DNA of 64,000 bases from Limnohabitans sp. MMS-10A-178 (GTDB lineage: Bacteria > Pseudomonadota > Gammaproteobacteria > Burkholderiales > Burkholderiaceae_C): contig NZ_NERY01000001.1 in the NCBI RefSeq assembly GCF_003063375.1, forward strand, positions 1,116,001 through 1,180,000, written 5' to 3'. The first letter of the stretch is position 1. Every line of letters starts with the position of its first letter. A model generated the notes under the pieces. It did no database searches and had not been told where the DNA came from. It worked only from the letters and a program-made list of their open reading frames with translations. Shown piece after piece: positions 43,418 to 53,495 of the stretch. Both the position numbers and the translations under genes were made by a program.

Positions 43418-45793
43418 TTAATGCTTGGCGGCTTGAATGGCTTCCCACACGCGGTGGGGGGTGGCAGGCATGTCAAAGTCTTTGACACCCAGTGGCGCCA
43501 ACGCGTCAAGCACGGCATTGATGACAGAAGGGGGTGAGCCAATGGCGCCCGCTTCGCCGCAACCTTTGGTGCCCAATGGGTTGGTGGTGCAAGGTGTGCA
43601 CTCGTGACCAATGGCGAACACTGGGAAGTCGTCGGCGCGGGGCATGGTGTAGTCCATGAAAGAGCCAGTTAGGAGCTGGCCGGTTTCTTTGTCGTACACG
43701 CAGTTTTCCATGAGCGCTTGGCCAATGCCTTGCACCAAACCGCCATGCACTTGGCCTTCCACAATCATGGGGTTGATGATGGTGCCAAAGTCGTCCACTG
43801 CTGTGAACTTGTCGATTTTGGTCACGCCCGTTTGGGGATCAATTTCTACTTCGCAGATGTAAGTGCCAGCTGGGAAGGTGAAGTTGGTGGGGTCGTAGAA
43901 AGCGGTTTCGTTGAGGCCTGGCTCCAACTTGTCCAAGGGATAGTTGTGGGGCACATAGGCTGTGAGTGCAACGCTGCCAAATGGAATTTTCTTGTCGGTG
44001 CCCTTGACACTGAATTCGCCGTTGGCAAACTCAATGTCGGCATCGCCGGCTTCCATGAGGTGGGCGGCAATTTTCTTGGCCTTGGCTTCAATTTTGTCGA
44101 GGGCGCGCATGAGTGCGGCGCCGCCCACAGAAATAGAGCGTGAGCCATAAGTGCCCATACCGAAAGGCACGCGGCCGGTGTCGCCGTGAACGATGTCGAC
44201 GTTTTCAACGGGAATGCCCAAGCGCGCGGCCACCACTTGTGCAAAGGTGGTTTCGTGGCCTTGACCATGGCTGTGCGAGCCGGTGAACACGGTGACGCTG
44301 CCTGTGGGGTGCACACGCACTTCGCCGCACTCAAACAAACCAGCACGAGCGCCCAAGGCGCCGGCCACGTTGCTGGGGGCCAAACCGCAAGCTTCGATGT
44401 AGCTGGAGTAACCAATGCCGCGCAGCAAACCCTTGGCTGCACTGGCCGCTTTGCGGGCGGGGAAGCCTGCCACATCGCCCAGTTTGTTGGCGTGGTTCAT
44501 GAGTGCATGGAAATCGCCGGTGTCGTACTGCAAAGCCACTGGCGTTTGGTAAGGAAACTGCGTGATGAAGTTCTTGCTGCGAATGGCGTCTTGCGTCATG
44601 CCCAGCTCAAACGCTGCGCGAGACACAATGCGCTCGAGCAAGTAGGTGGCTTCGGGACGACCCGCGCCGCGATACGCATCGACAGGGGCTGTGTTGGTAA
44701 ACCAAGCATCTACTTCCACATACACCTGAGGTGTAGCGTATTGGCCGGCCAACAAGGTGGCGTAGAGAATGGTTGGAACAGCAGTTGAGAACGTAGACAA
44801 GTAGGCGCCCAAGTTGGCGTCGGTGTGGACGCGCAATGCCAAGAACTTACCGTCTTTGTCGATGGCCAACTCTGCATGGCTGGAATGGTCACGGCCGTGT
44901 GCGTCGCTTAAGAATGCTTCTGAGCGATCGCAATTCCATTTGATGTTGCGGTTGAGCTTTTTGGAAGCCCAAGTCAGGCACACATCTTCGGCGTACAGAT
45001 AAATTTTGGCGCCAAAACCACCACCCACATCGGGTGCAATGACGCGCACCTTGTGCTCAGGCAAGCCCAGCACAAACGCGGTCATGAGCAAGCGCTCGAC
45101 GTGCGGATTTTGATTGGACACATAGAGTGTGTACTCGTCGCTGGCGCGGTTGTAGCTGCCAATGGCGGCGCGTGGCTCCATGGGGTTGGGTGCCAAGCGG
45201 TTGTTAATCAAATCAAGCTTGGTAACGTGCGCAGCACCTGCAAACGCAGCATCAACAGCAGCCTTGTCGCCAATGGCCCAGTTGTAGCAATGGTTGTTGG
45301 GTGCCTCAGCGTGCAGGGCTGTGGCAGATTTGGCTTGGCGCACATCGACCACCGCGGGCAGCACGTCATATTCAACTTCCACCAACTCGGCAGCGTTTTT
45401 AGCTTGCTCCAAAGTTTCGGCCACCACCATGGCCACGTGGTCGCCCACATAGCGCACCTTGCCATTGGCAAGAATGGGGTGAGGTGGCTCGTTCATGGGC
45501 TTGCCGCTGGTGTCTGTAATGAGCCAGCCGCAGGGCAGACCATTGATTTTGGCATCGACCACATCGGGGCCGTCAAGCACGGCCACCACACCAGGCGCTG
45601 CCAAAGCCTTGGCTTTGTTGATGCTCTTGATGTTGGCGTGGGCATGAGGCGAGCGCACGAACACGGCGTGCGTCATGTTGTCTAGGCGAATGTCGTCGGT
45701 GTAGTTGCCGGCGCCAGTGAGGAAGCGGTAGTCTTCCTTGCGACGCAAGGACTCACCGATGTGAGGAAGTTTGGAGAAATCTGATGCACCCAT
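43418..45793 (-). CDS. coxL: Form II CoxL-type molybdopterin large subunit (aerobic CO-dehydrogenase-like hydroxylase)
   Basis: A 791-residue catalytic subunit binding the molybdopterin cytosine dinucleotide cofactor. The active-site loop is AYRGAGR at 373-379, the form II (BMS) motif, in place of AYxCSFR, which carries the Cys that holds copper in proven CO dehydrogenases. GGGFGAK is at 257-263, and the catalytic Glu is Glu747 in [10 protein letters not shown]. Thus it is a CoxL paralogue whose substrate is not shown to be CO; purines, nicotinate-like rings or aldehydes are possible. It sits between coxS and coxM. Confidence 0.93.
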   Translation of the reverse strand: MGASDFSKLPHIGESLRRKEDYRFLTGAGNYTDDIRLDNMTHAVFVRSPHAHANIKSINKAKALAAPGVVAVLDGPDVVDAKINGLPCGWLITDTSGKPMNEPPHPILANGKVRYVGDHVAMVVAETLEQAKNAAELVEVEYDVLPAVVDVRQAKSATALHAEAPNNHCYNWAIGDKAAVDAAFAGAAHVTKLDLINNRLAPNPMEPRAAIGSYNRASDEYTLYVSNQNPHVERLLMTAFVLGLPEHKVRVIAPDVGGGFGAKIYLYAEDVCLTWASKKLNRNIKWNCDRSEAFLSDAHGRDHSSHAELAIDKDGKFLALRVHTDANLGAYLSTFSTAVPTILYATLLAGQYATPQVYVEVDAWFTNTAPVDAYRGAGRPEATYLLERIVSRAAFELGMTQDAIRSKNFITQFPYQTPVALQYDTGDFHALMNHANKLGDVAGFPARKAASAAKGLLRGIGYSSYIEACGLAPSNVAGALGARAGLFECGEVRVHPTGSVTVFTGSHSHGQGHETTFAQVVAARLGIPVENVDIVHGDTGRVPFGMGTYGSRSISVGGAALMRALDKIEAKAKKIAAHLMEAGDADIEFANGEFSVKGTDKKIPFGSVALTAYVPHNYPLDKLEPGLNETAFYDPTNFTFPAGTYICEVEIDPQTGVTKIDKFTAVDDFGTIINPMIVEGQVHGGLVQGIGQALMENCVYDKETGQLLTGSFMDYTMPRADDFPVFAIGHECTPCTTNPLGTKGCGEAGAIGSPPSVINAVLDALAPLGVKDFDMPATPHRVWEAIQAAKH

Positions 45794-45803
45794 GATGAGC
45801 TCC

Positions 45804-46271
45804 TTAAGCTTTCATAGCAGCACAACCCTGCTGCACGGCTTTGACAATGTTTTGGTAACCCGTGCAACGGCACAGATTGCCTTCGAGCAATTCGCGAATT
45901 TCGAGTTCGCTGGCGTTGGGGTGGCGGTTGGCAATGTCGACCGCGCTCATGACCATGCCAGGTGTGCAGAAGCCGCACTGCAAGCCGTGGCATTCTTTGA
46001 ATGCGGCTTGCATGGGGTGCATGGTGCCATCGGCTTGGGCCATACCTTCAATGGTGGTAACTTCGGCGCCTTGCGCTTGTGCGGTGAGCATGTTGCAAGA
46101 CTTGACGGCACGGCCGTTGACATGAACGGTACATGCACCACATTGGGCTGTATCGCAGCCCACGTGGGTGCCGGTAAGTTTGAGGTGCTCGCGCAGTGCG
46201 TTGACGAGCAAAGTGTTGGGGGCTGCGTCAACGGAAACTGATTTGCCGTTGACCTTCATTTGAACCTGCAT
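45804..46271 (-). CDS. coxS: Molybdenum hydroxylase [2Fe-2S] small subunit (CoxS)
   Basis: A 155-residue small subunit with two [2Fe-2S] clusters. The plant-type cluster uses Cys39, Cys44, Cys47 and Cys59 and the helical cluster uses Cys99, Cys102, Cys134 and Cys136. Motifs [16 protein letters not shown] and CGFCTPGM are exact family hallmarks, as is [13 protein letters not shown]. It carries electrons from the molybdenum site to the FAD subunit. First gene of the operon on the minus strand, with an AGGAG site ahead of the ATG and a 99-base gap to rdgC. Confidence 0.96.
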   Translation of the reverse strand: MQVQMKVNGKSVSVDAAPNTLLVNALREHLKLTGTHVGCDTAQCGACTVHVNGRAVKSCNMLTAQAQGAEVTTIEGMAQADGTMHPMQAAFKECHGLQCGFCTPGMVMSAVDIANRHPNASELEIRELLEGNLCRCTGYQNIVKAVQQGCAAMKA

Positions 46272-46370
46272 GCGTAACTCCTGAGGGTGAATTTATCCTC
46301 CAGTAGATCACGCGGTCAGCCCCTTCTTTTTAAGTAGTTTCCCTTAGGTTTAAGAATTCATTCACAAATC

Positions 46371-47312
46371 TCAAAAGGGCGGGCCATCTTCGTCGCTGGC
46401 AGACTCGGCAAAGACGTTTTCGCCACCCAGCGCATCGATCACATCTTTGAGCAATGGGCCTAGCATCCCAGTGCTCAAAACCACATCGGCATCAAATTTG
46501 TCTTCCCCTTCGGTGCTGCCTGTGTCTGCTTGGGTGCCATCTAAAAAGGTGACTTTTTTAAGCTGCAAGCCCTCGGTCAAGACGAAGCTGGCTTTGCCTT
46601 CCCAGCTTAGCGCCAATTGGGTGGGGAGCTTGCCCTCGCGCACATGTTTGCGCACTTCCTCGGTGCTAAGGTTATGCCGTGTGTACTTCACCATGGGCTG
46701 GTCTTCTGCGCCCGACTTCAAAACACATTCTTTTTCTATGCTCAAAGATCTTGGCAGATCGTCAGTGTCGGTGGTCAATAGCCAGGCCGCCATTCCGGCT
46801 TGTGGGGATGTGGCAGTTTGCAGCAAGTTCAAGTCTAGGCCTGGCAAGGCGCGAACCAACTGGGTGATGACCTCATCGGCTTTGCCTGTGCTGGCCGCAT
46901 CTATGGCCAATAGTCGATCTTGGGGGTTGATCCAGACCATGACAGAAGCTTGCTTGGCAAAGGCTTGAGGCAGCAGGCTTTGCAGAATGTCTTCGCGCAT
47001 TTCGCGATTTTCTTTTTTGCCAGGCTTGCGGCCGGTCTTGGCTTGGATATCTTGCGCCTGCAATTCGGCTTTGCGTTTGACCACAGAGGAGGGGACCGCT
47101 TTGGTTTCAATCAGCAACTTGGCAATCCACTGACCGCCAATAGACTCAATCAAGGGGCCATTTTCAAGGCCCCTCGGCTCGGACCAGCCTACGGATTTGT
47201 CTTGACCAGGTGTGCATTCAATGAATCGGTTGGCTGAAAAAGCACTTTCAATTTCTGGTACGGTGGCGTTCCAGTTGGGCCCTATGCGGTAGGCCATGAC
47301 ATTTTTAAACAC
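46371..47312 (-). CDS. rdgC: Recombination-associated protein RdgC
   Basis: A 313-residue ring-forming DNA-binding protein that can restrain RecA and help replication restart. The start MFKNVMAYRIGPNW, the motif RFIECTPGQDKSVGW and GLENGPLIESIGGQWIAKLLIETK, and the QVARKHVREG-like VRKHVREGKLPTQLALSWEG are RdgC marks. Length is normal (about 300). It is divergent from the oxoprolinase-type gene across an 89-base gap with two palindromes. No phage genes are nearby. Confidence 0.95.
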   Translation of the reverse strand: MFKNVMAYRIGPNWNATVPEIESAFSANRFIECTPGQDKSVGWSEPRGLENGPLIESIGGQWIAKLLIETKAVPSSVVKRKAELQAQDIQAKTGRKPGKKENREMREDILQSLLPQAFAKQASVMVWINPQDRLLAIDAASTGKADEVITQLVRALPGLDLNLLQTATSPQAGMAAWLLTTDTDDLPRSLSIEKECVLKSGAEDQPMVKYTRHNLSTEEVRKHVREGKLPTQLALSWEGKASFVLTEGLQLKKVTFLDGTQADTGSTEGEDKFDADVVLSTGMLGPLLKDVIDALGGENVFAESASDEDGPPF

Positions 47313-47331
47313 GTATATCCTTGCGGGGTTG

Positions 47332-47348
47332 TTTGACCTAAAGTCAAA
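47332..47348. promoter_or_regulatory. Inverted repeat 1 in the rdgC/oxoprolinase gap
   Basis: TTTGAC-CTAAA-GTCAAA: 6-bp arms, 5-bp spacer. It overlaps a TTGACC that could be a -35 box for the plus-strand gene, so a protein bound here would block that promoter. Confidence 0.4.
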
Positions 47349-47364
47349 TTTGTATCAATGATAG

Positions 47365-47381
47365 TAGAAACCATGTTTCTA
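47365..47381. promoter_or_regulatory. Inverted repeat 2 in the rdgC/oxoprolinase gap
   Basis: TAGAAAC-CAT-GTTTCTA: perfect 7-bp arms around a 3-bp centre, 21 bases before the ATG at 47402. The length and TAGAAA/TTTCTA ends resemble operators of IclR- or GntR-type regulators of catabolic genes. No such regulator is in the window. Confidence 0.45.
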
Positions 47382-47401
47382 TTCGTACCTTTCAACACAA
47401 A

Positions 47402-50400
47402 ATGCAGTCGCTTCCGCCTCTACTGAACGCAGATCAAACATCTTGGCAATTTTGGATTGACCGGGGGGGCACTTTCACAGACATCGTCGGCAAGCGGCCC
47501 GATGGCCAACTCGTGACGCACAAGCTGTTGTCAGAAAACCCTGGTCAGTACAAAGATGCTGCGGTTGCTGGCATTCGGTTTTTGCTGGGTTTGAAGCAGC
47601 ATGAGGCCGTCACGCCGTCGGCTGTGAGTTGCGTGAAGATGGGCACCACAGTGGCCACCAATGCATTGCTAGAGCGCAAGGGTGAAAAAACATTGTTGGT
47701 TACAACGCGCGGATTTAGAGATGCATTGCGCATCGCTTATCAAAACCGACCCCGCTTGTTTGACCGACACATTGTCTTGCCCGAGCTTCTTTACAGCGAA
47801 GTGATCGAAGCACACGAGCGCATGTCGGCGCAAGGTGAAGTCATTGAGCCTTTGAATGACGCTGAATTGCGCGTTCAGTTGCAGGCTCAATTTGATATCG
47901 GTATTCGCAGCGTGGCCATTGTGTTCATGCACGCGTATCGTTATCAAGCGCACGAAATCATAGCTGCCAAATTGGCGCGTGAAATTGGCTTTACCCAAAT
48001 TAGCACGTCGCATCAAACCAGTCCCTTGATGAAGTTTGTCAGCCGAGGTGACACCACGGTGGTGGATGCTTATTTGTCGCCCATCTTGCTTCGCTATGTC
48101 GATCAAGTGGCTACTGAAATGCCAGGCGTCAAATTGATGTTCATGCAGTCTTCGGGTGGCCTCACCGATGCGCATGCCTTTGCCGGCAAATATGCCATTT
48201 TGAGTGGCCCCGCAGGCGGTATTGTTGGCATGGCACGCACTGCGCAAGGCGCTGGACACGACAAAGTGATTGGCTTTGACATGGGCGGCACGTCGACCGA
48301 TGTGTCGCATTACGCTGGACAGTTTGAGCGAGAGTTTGAAACGCAAGTGGCAGGCGTTCGCATGCGCGCACCCATGATGAGCATCCACACGGTGGCGGCG
48401 GGGGGAGGTTCTTTGTTGCAATTTGACGGTTCACGTTTGCGCGTGGGACCTCAAAGCGCTGGCGCCAATCCTGGCCCTGCCAGTTACAGACGAGGCGGTC
48501 CATTGGCCGTGACCGATGCCAATGTGTTGGTGGGCAAGGTACAACCTGATTTCTTTCCCGCGGTGTTTGGCCCTGAGGGCAATCAAACTTTAGACAAGCA
48601 GGCGGTAGTAGAGCGCTTTGCCGATTTGTCCAATCAAATGAACCGGCCTGCTGAAGCCATTGCAGATGGTTTCTTGCGCATTGCGGTTCAGCAGATGGCC
48701 AATGCCATCAAGAAAATTTCAGTGGCGCGCGGCTACGACGTCACGCGTTATACCTTGCAGTGCTTTGGTGGGGCAGGCGGTCAGCACGCATGCATGGTGG
48801 CCGATGCGCTGGGTATGAAGCAAGTCTATGCACATCCTTTGGCCGGCGTGTTGTCGGCGTATGGCATGGGCTTGGCCGATCAAAGCTTGATTCGCGAGCA
48901 AGCGGTTGAAATGCGCCTCACACCCGAGGCTATGCCATCCTTGCTGTTGCCGCTCAAAAGTTTGGCTGATGCTGCCAGATCAGCCTTGGCCAAGCAAGCC
49001 TTGGGCGATGTGATTCAATTGCACGAGCGTGTGCATGTCCGATATGAGGGCAGTGATTCAGCCTTGGTGGTTGACATGGGTAGCCTGGAGGAAATCACGG
49101 CACGTTTTGAGCAGGCTTACCGTCAACGATTTGCATTTTTGATGGTGGGTAAATCGCTCATGGTGGAGGCAGTTTCTGTAGAGGCTGTCATCCAAGGTGA
49201 TGCCGCGGTTGAAGTGCCTCATGCGCTCAATCCTGCGCGCAATGTGCCTCAGCGCGCTAGCGTGCGCATGTACTCTGCGGGCTCAGATGGCGAGTCGCGT
49301 TGGTGGGAGGCCGGTTTGTTTGTGCGCGAAGATTTGCGCATAGGCGATGTCATTGCAGGCCCAGCCATCATCGCCGAGAAAAATGCCACTACGGTGGTAG
49401 AGCCTGGATGGCAAGCACAAGTAACAGCTTTAGACCATCTGCTTTTGAATCGCGTGGAAGTGCGTCAAACCAAACATGCTGCGGGTACCTCGGTCGATCC
49501 TGTCTTGTTGGAAGTGTTTAACAACCTCTTCATGAACATTGCAGAGCAAATGGGTTTGCAACTGCAAAACACCGCTTACTCGGTGAATATCAAGGAACGC
49601 CTTGATTTTTCTTGTGCCTTGTTCAGTTCAGAGGGACATCTAATTGCCAATGCGCCACACATGCCTGTGCACTTGGGCAGCATGGGCGAAAGTATCAAAA
49701 CGGTCATTCGCGAAAACGCAGGCCAGATGCGCCGTGGTGATGTCTTTGTGCTCAATGACCCCTATCACGGCGGCACGCATTTGCCTGATGTGACCGTTAT
49801 CACGCCGGTGTTTTTAGAGGGTGCAATTCAACCAGAGTTTTATGTGGGCTCTCGTGGTCACCATGCTGACATTGGCGGTACCACGCCAGGCTCGATGCCG
49901 CCTTTTTCCACCACCATTCAAGAAGAAGGTGTGCAAATCAACAACGTCAAGTTGGTGTCGGAAGGTGTGTTGCAAGAGCAAGACATGCTGGCGCTGCTGT
50001 CCAGTGGTCAATATCCCAGCCGCAATCCTAAGCAAAACATGGCCGACTTGCGCGCCCAATTGGCGGCCAACGAAAAGGGTGTGCAAGAGCTGCACAAAAT
50101 GGTGGCCGAATTTGGTTTGGATGTGGTGCAGGCCTACATGCGCCATGTTCAAGACAACGCCGAAGAATCTGTAAGACGCGTGATCACACGCTTGAAAAAT
50201 GGCAGCTTCACATTGCCACTAGACAATGGTTCGCAAATTCAAGTGGCCGTGCGCGTAGATGCCCAAAACCGCAGTGCAGAAATTGACTTCACGGGCACCA
50301 GTGTTCAGCAGACCAACAACTTCAATGCGCCCACTGCGGTGTGCATGGCTGCCGTGTTGTATGTCTTTAGAAGTTTGGTGAACGACGACATTCCCTTGAA

Positions 50401-51058
50401 TGAGGGTTGCCTGAAACCTTTGAAGGTGATCATTCCTGAGGGCTGCATGCTCAACCCCAACTTTCCTGCCTCTGTGGTGGCGGGCAATGTGGAAACATCG
50501 AGCTGCATTACCAATGCGCTGTTTGGCGCTTTGGGTGTGATGGCGGGCAGTCAGCCCACCATGAACAACTTCACGTTTGGCAATGCAAAGTACCAGTACT
50601 ACGAAACCATTTCGGGCGGCAGTGGTGCGGGCGTGATGGTGGACGAACAGGGGCAAATGACCTCGGGCTTTCATGGCACCTCGGTGGTTCAAACCCACAT
50701 GACCAACTCACGCCTGACCGATCCAGAGATTTTGGAATTCCGATTCCCTGTGCGTTTGGAAAGTTATGCATTGCGCGAAGGCTCGGGTGGTCAAGGCAAA
50801 TGGCATGGCGGCATGGGCGGAGTGCGCCGCATTCGTTTCTTGGAACCCATGACGGCCAGCATCTTGTCCAATGGCCGAGTCCATCCAGCATTTGGCATGG
50901 CGGGTGGTCAATCGGGTGCCCCTGGCATCAACCAAGTCATGCGTAAAGATGGCCATGTGGAGGTGCTAAAACACATTGGCCAAGTAGAAATGGCGCCAGG
51001 CGATGTGTTTGAAATTCACACGCCAGGTGGCGGTGGGTTTGGCTTGCCTCAAGCTTGA
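47402..51058 (+). CDS. Fused HyuA-HyuB hydantoinase/5-oxoprolinase family protein
   Basis: A 1218-residue ATP-dependent amidohydrolase in one chain. The HyuA half (1 to about 690) has [48 protein letters not shown] and the acetone-carboxylase-like end. The HyuB half (about 700-1218) has [51 protein letters not shown] and [17 protein letters not shown] blocks. Full-length 5-oxoprolinases are about 1,200-1,290 residues, so this is probably a true 5-oxoprolinase, which opens pyroglutamate to glutamate with ATP. A hydantoinase on another cyclic amide cannot be ruled out. It stands alone, divergent from rdgC. Confidence 0.9.
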   Translation: MQSLPPLLNADQTSWQFWIDRGGTFTDIVGKRPDGQLVTHKLLSENPGQYKDAAVAGIRFLLGLKQHEAVTPSAVSCVKMGTTVATNALLERKGEKTLLVTTRGFRDALRIAYQNRPRLFDRHIVLPELLYSEVIEAHERMSAQGEVIEPLNDAELRVQLQAQFDIGIRSVAIVFMHAYRYQAHEIIAAKLAREIGFTQISTSHQTSPLMKFVSRGDTTVVDAYLSPILLRYVDQVATEMPGVKLMFMQSSGGLTDAHAFAGKYAILSGPAGGIVGMARTAQGAGHDKVIGFDMGGTSTDVSHYAGQFEREFETQVAGVRMRAPMMSIHTVAAGGGSLLQFDGSRLRVGPQSAGANPGPASYRRGGPLAVTDANVLVGKVQPDFFPAVFGPEGNQTLDKQAVVERFADLSNQMNRPAEAIADGFLRIAVQQMANAIKKISVARGYDVTRYTLQCFGGAGGQHACMVADALGMKQVYAHPLAGVLSAYGMGLADQSLIREQAVEMRLTPEAMPSLLLPLKSLADAARSALAKQALGDVIQLHERVHVRYEGSDSALVVDMGSLEEITARFEQAYRQRFAFLMVGKSLMVEAVSVEAVIQGDAAVEVPHALNPARNVPQRASVRMYSAGSDGESRWWEAGLFVREDLRIGDVIAGPAIIAEKNATTVVEPGWQAQVTALDHLLLNRVEVRQTKHAAGTSVDPVLLEVFNNLFMNIAEQMGLQLQNTAYSVNIKERLDFSCALFSSEGHLIANAPHMPVHLGSMGESIKTVIRENAGQMRRGDVFVLNDPYHGGTHLPDVTVITPVFLEGAIQPEFYVGSRGHHADIGGTTPGSMPPFSTTIQEEGVQINNVKLVSEGVLQEQDMLALLSSGQYPSRNPKQNMADLRAQLAANEKGVQELHKMVAEFGLDVVQAYMRHVQDNAEESVRRVITRLKNGSFTLPLDNGSQIQVAVRVDAQNRSAEIDFTGTSVQQTNNFNAPTAVCMAAVLYVFRSLVNDDIPLNEGCLKPLKVIIPEGCMLNPNFPASVVAGNVETSSCITNALFGALGVMAGSQPTMNNFTFGNAKYQYYETISGGSGAGVMVDEQGQMTSGFHGTSVVQTHMTNSRLTDPEILEFRFPVRLESYALREGSGGQGKWHGGMGGVRRIRFLEPMTASILSNGRVHPAFGMAGGQSGAPGINQVMRKDGHVEVLKHIGQVEMAPGDVFEIHTPGGGGFGLPQA

Positions 51059-51110
51059 ACTGGCTCAAACTCAAACTCAAAGCAAGCCGCTTTACTTAAG
51101 ACTTACCAGC

Positions 51111-51440
51111 TTAAGACTTGCCCGCTTTAGGCTTGTCTGCTGGCTTGTTTGCTGCAGGCTCACTTGCCGTGCCACCTTGATAGGTGGAGCCGTTAACAGT
51201 CAGGCCTTGGGCTGAGAGCTTGGCCGAACTTTTCTCGCCCATGCCGTTCACACGGAGCATGAGGTCGGGCCAGTCTTTGAAGTTGCCCTTGCTGCGCTCT
51301 TTCAAAATTTTGCCTGACAGTGAAGGGCCAATGCCCTTGATGCCATCCAGATCGGCCGCATTGGCTTTGTTGACATCAATCGCAGCAAAGCTGCTGAGTG
51401 AAAACAGCAATGCGGTGGTGGTTAAGATTTTCTTGAACAT
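51111..51440 (-). CDS. ComEA-like helix-hairpin-helix DNA-binding protein
   Basis: A 109-residue secreted protein. A signal peptide covers 1-19 (MFKKILTTTALLFSLSSFA). Residues 20-80 form the ComEA fold: AIDVNKANAADLDGIKGIGPSLSGKIL, with the first hairpin GIKGIG and a second at VNGMGEKS, which grip the DNA backbone. The tail of about 28 residues is a Pro/Ala/Lys disordered stretch. In competent bacteria ComEA pulls incoming DNA into the periplasm. No other competence gene is adjacent, so natural transformation is only suggested. It converges on the oxoprolinase gene. Confidence 0.9.
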   Translation of the reverse strand: MFKKILTTTALLFSLSSFAAIDVNKANAADLDGIKGIGPSLSGKILKERSKGNFKDWPDLMLRVNGMGEKSSAKLSAQGLTVNGSTYQGGTASEPAANKPADKPKAGKS

Positions 51441-51560
51441 GTTGAACTCCTTTGTTTGACATCACCCCAACGGTGATGCAAACCAGATTCAACTGCTGAT
51501 TGAACGCTAGATGTGCATTCTGCAATTCAAGGTGAGCGCAAGCAATGCTTTGAAAGCAAT

Positions 51561-52718
51561 CTAGAGTTCTTCGACGCGGCGTGGTGGGTAGCTGTCCCAA
51601 GCTTGGCAGCCAGGGCAGTGCCAAAAATGTTCTTTGGCCTCAAATCCGCAAGCCGCGCAGCGATAGCGTGCCAAGGGACGAGCCGCTTGTTCGAGTGCCT
51701 TTTGCAAAGGGGCGCTTGTGGCCTCGGTACCCAAATCGGCGCCCGCTAACCAGCGAGAAGCTGCAATCAGGGAGGGCTGCTTTTGAAGGTGCTCGATGTA
51801 TCTTTGACGGGTGAGCTTGTCTGAATCTGAGCCTGTTTTTTCCAATGCCACGATGGCGTCCATCACATCGATGCATGGGCTTTGAGCGTAGTGCTGTTGG
51901 AGCAAAGACAAAGTGGAGGGTACCTGGTCTGCTGCTTGAGCTGCACGAACCAAGCTGGCAGCTGCCAAAGGGGCTGCCACAGAGGCTGACTCAAACAATT
52001 GACTCAAAGTGGCGCAGGCTTGAAGCGCTTGGCCTTGGTTGAGTTGCAGTTGTCCTAGCAAGAGGCGAGGGCGAGGAGCGTCTGGGGCTTCTGTCAAAGC
52101 ATTTTGAAGGCATTGCAAAGCGCCGATTGCATTGCCTTGCGCATTGAGTTCTCTGGCTTGTTCGCACAGGTAGTGAGCCTTGCGAACCGCGAAGCTCACC
52201 TCCCCCGATTGTTCGAGTTGGGTGGCCACTTCTCGAGCTTGTGGCCATTCGCGAGAACGTTCATAAATGGCCAAGCGGGCCAAGCGGGCTTGGCCTTCGA
52301 AGGCGGTACCCTCAAGTTTGCGCAAGGCGTCTTCAGCGCGGTCTAGCAAGCCAGCTTTGACAAAATCTTTGGCAAGGGCATTTTGCGCGCGCTGACGGTC
52401 GGCTGTGCTGAGGTCGCCACGCGACAACAAATGTTCATGCACCCGAACAGCGCGCTCGTATTCGCCACGCCGGCGAAATAAATTGCCCAAGGCAAAGTGC
52501 AACTCTGAAGTGTCGGGGTCGTTTTGAACGGCTTCAATGAAGGCATCAATGGCCTTGTCTTGCTGCTCATTCAATAAAAAATTAAGACCTTTGAAATAGG
52601 CGCGGGGGGCTTGACGGTTGTCAATGCGCAATTGCCTTAAATCAAGCCTAGAGGCCAACCAGCCTAAACCAAAAGCGGCTGGCAATCCCACCAAAATCCA
52701 AATCAGATCAAGTTCCAT
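51561..52718 (-). CDS. lapB: Lipopolysaccharide assembly protein LapB (TPR and rubredoxin-like)
   Basis: A 385-residue protein that governs LpxC turnover through FtsH and so the rate of LPS synthesis. The N-terminus is one membrane helix (LIWILVGLPAAFGLGWLAS), placing the rest in the cytosol. Tandem TPR repeats follow (YFKGLNFLLNEQQDKAIDAF, LHFALGNLFRRRGEYERAVRVHEHLL), and the last 35 residues carry a rubredoxin-like metal site, Cys354, Cys357, Cys368, Cys371 (CAACGF, CPGCQAW). It overlaps the lapA end by 11 bases, so the two are co-translated. Confidence 0.95.
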   Translation of the reverse strand: MELDLIWILVGLPAAFGLGWLASRLDLRQLRIDNRQAPRAYFKGLNFLLNEQQDKAIDAFIEAVQNDPDTSELHFALGNLFRRRGEYERAVRVHEHLLSRGDLSTADRQRAQNALAKDFVKAGLLDRAEDALRKLEGTAFEGQARLARLAIYERSREWPQAREVATQLEQSGEVSFAVRKAHYLCEQARELNAQGNAIGALQCLQNALTEAPDAPRPRLLLGQLQLNQGQALQACATLSQLFESASVAAPLAAASLVRAAQAADQVPSTLSLLQQHYAQSPCIDVMDAIVALEKTGSDSDKLTRQRYIEHLQKQPSLIAASRWLAGADLGTEATSAPLQKALEQAARPLARYRCAACGFEAKEHFWHCPGCQAWDSYPPRRVEEL

Positions 52719-53001
52719 TTGAGGCTTCCGGCTGTTCGGTGCTTGCAGAAGGGCCTGGGGTGGTTTGAGTCGATTTGGCCTCTTGCCTTTGGCGCCACCA
52801 GCGAGGCACCATGCCTAAAACACCCACCACCATGCCCAGCGCAAACGCAGCGAGCACGATCAGGACCATGGGCGAGCGCCATTGGGTGCCAAAGAAAAAG
52901 TAAACCTTGGCCTCGTGCTGATTGTTCAGCGCGAAGGCAAACAAGGTAAAAAATACAGCGGCATTCAGTGTCCACTGAAGCAGCTTGAGAAATTGTTTCA
53001 T
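52708..53001 (-). CDS. lapA: Lipopolysaccharide assembly protein LapA (DUF1049)
   Basis: A 97-residue inner-membrane protein with two hydrophobic helices (LQWTLNAAVFFTLFAFALNN and SPMVLIVLAAFALGMVVGVLGMVPRWW) and a disordered Ser/Thr/Pro tail. The loop NNQHEAKVYFFFGTQWRSP is the usual DUF1049 hinge. It partners LapB in control of LPS synthesis. The ATG at 53001 gives the normal start KQFLKLLQWTLNAAVFF; a frame starting at 53026 lies in another phase and is not real. It comes after the ihfB terminator and overlaps lapB. Confidence 0.92.
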   Translation of the reverse strand: MKQFLKLLQWTLNAAVFFTLFAFALNNQHEAKVYFFFGTQWRSPMVLIVLAAFALGMVVGVLGMVPRWWRQRQEAKSTQTTPGPSASTEQPEASNGT

Positions 53002-53052
53002 GAATAGCCTCAGACAGCCCTGTCATTCTAAGGCGATGCCAAGGGAAGAAAC

Positions 53053-53075
53053 AAAAAAGGCCCTGATAGGGGCCT
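53053..53075 (-). terminator. Intrinsic terminator after ihfB
   Basis: Minus strand: AGGCCC, six-base loop, GGGCCT, then a T run. It lies in the 101-base gap between the ihfB stop and the lapA start, so lapA-lapB probably has its own promoter or relies on read-through. Confidence 0.75.
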
Positions 53076-53102
53076 AATTATTCCGTCGTTCCGTGCACAG
53101 GC

Positions 53103-53414
53103 TCATTCAGATTTGCCATGCAATACGTCCAATGACCCTTGGTCAACAGCCTCGCGCAAAGCTTTGCCAGGTTTGAAATGGGGCACGCGTTTTTCTGGAA
53201 TTTGCACGCTTTCGCCAGATCGGGGGTTGCGCCCAAGGCGGGGTGGCCTGCGATTGATGGTGAAACTGCCGAATCCGCGAATTTCGATGCGATGGCCTTT
53301 GACCAAAGCTTCGCTCATGGCGTCCAAAACCGTTTTGACAGCGAATTCGGCGTCACGGTGAGTCAGTTGCTCAAAGCGAGCAGCCAAGGCTTCAACGAGG
53401 TCGGATCGAGTCAT
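53103..53414 (-). CDS. ihfB: Integration host factor beta subunit
   Basis: A 103-residue HU/IHF-fold DNA-bending protein. It begins [69 protein letters not shown], the canonical IHF beta sequence. Pro in NPRSGESV is the residue that intercalates to kink DNA by about 160 degrees. It pairs with IhfA, not in this window. The rpsA terminator ends only 24 bases before its ATG, so ihfB expression needs read-through or a promoter inside that hairpin region. Confidence 0.96.
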   Translation of the reverse strand: MTRSDLVEALAARFEQLTHRDAEFAVKTVLDAMSEALVKGHRIEIRGFGSFTINRRPPRLGRNPRSGESVQIPEKRVPHFKPGKALREAVDQGSLDVLHGKSE

Positions 53415-53438
53415 GTGAAAAATGTGCGAGAGGCATAG

Positions 53439-53483
53439 AAAAAGCCTCCGCCCAGCCCCCTAAGGGCTAGGCAAGAGGCTTTT
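53439..53483 (-). terminator. Intrinsic terminator between rpsA and ihfB
   Basis: Minus strand: AAAAGCCTC pairs with GAGGCTTTT, with an inner GCC-AGCCC/GGGCT-GGC stem, then a T run. It ends just after rpsA and just before ihfB. It should end the large gyrA-to-rpsA transcript. Confidence 0.85.
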
Positions 53484-53495
53484 GTTTTCAGCAGA

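Noticed and set aside
44186..44788. 200-residue plus-strand frame in coxL
   Set aside because: Antisense shadow of the molybdopterin domain.
51059..51125. Repeated CTTAAGACTT near the oxoprolinase and ComEA gene ends
   Set aside because: Two short direct copies in a convergent gap, partly in the ComEA end; no stem with T run, so not called as a terminator.
53002..53026. Alternative longer frame at lapA
   Set aside because: Different phase; the DUF1049 helices are in the frame starting at 53001.
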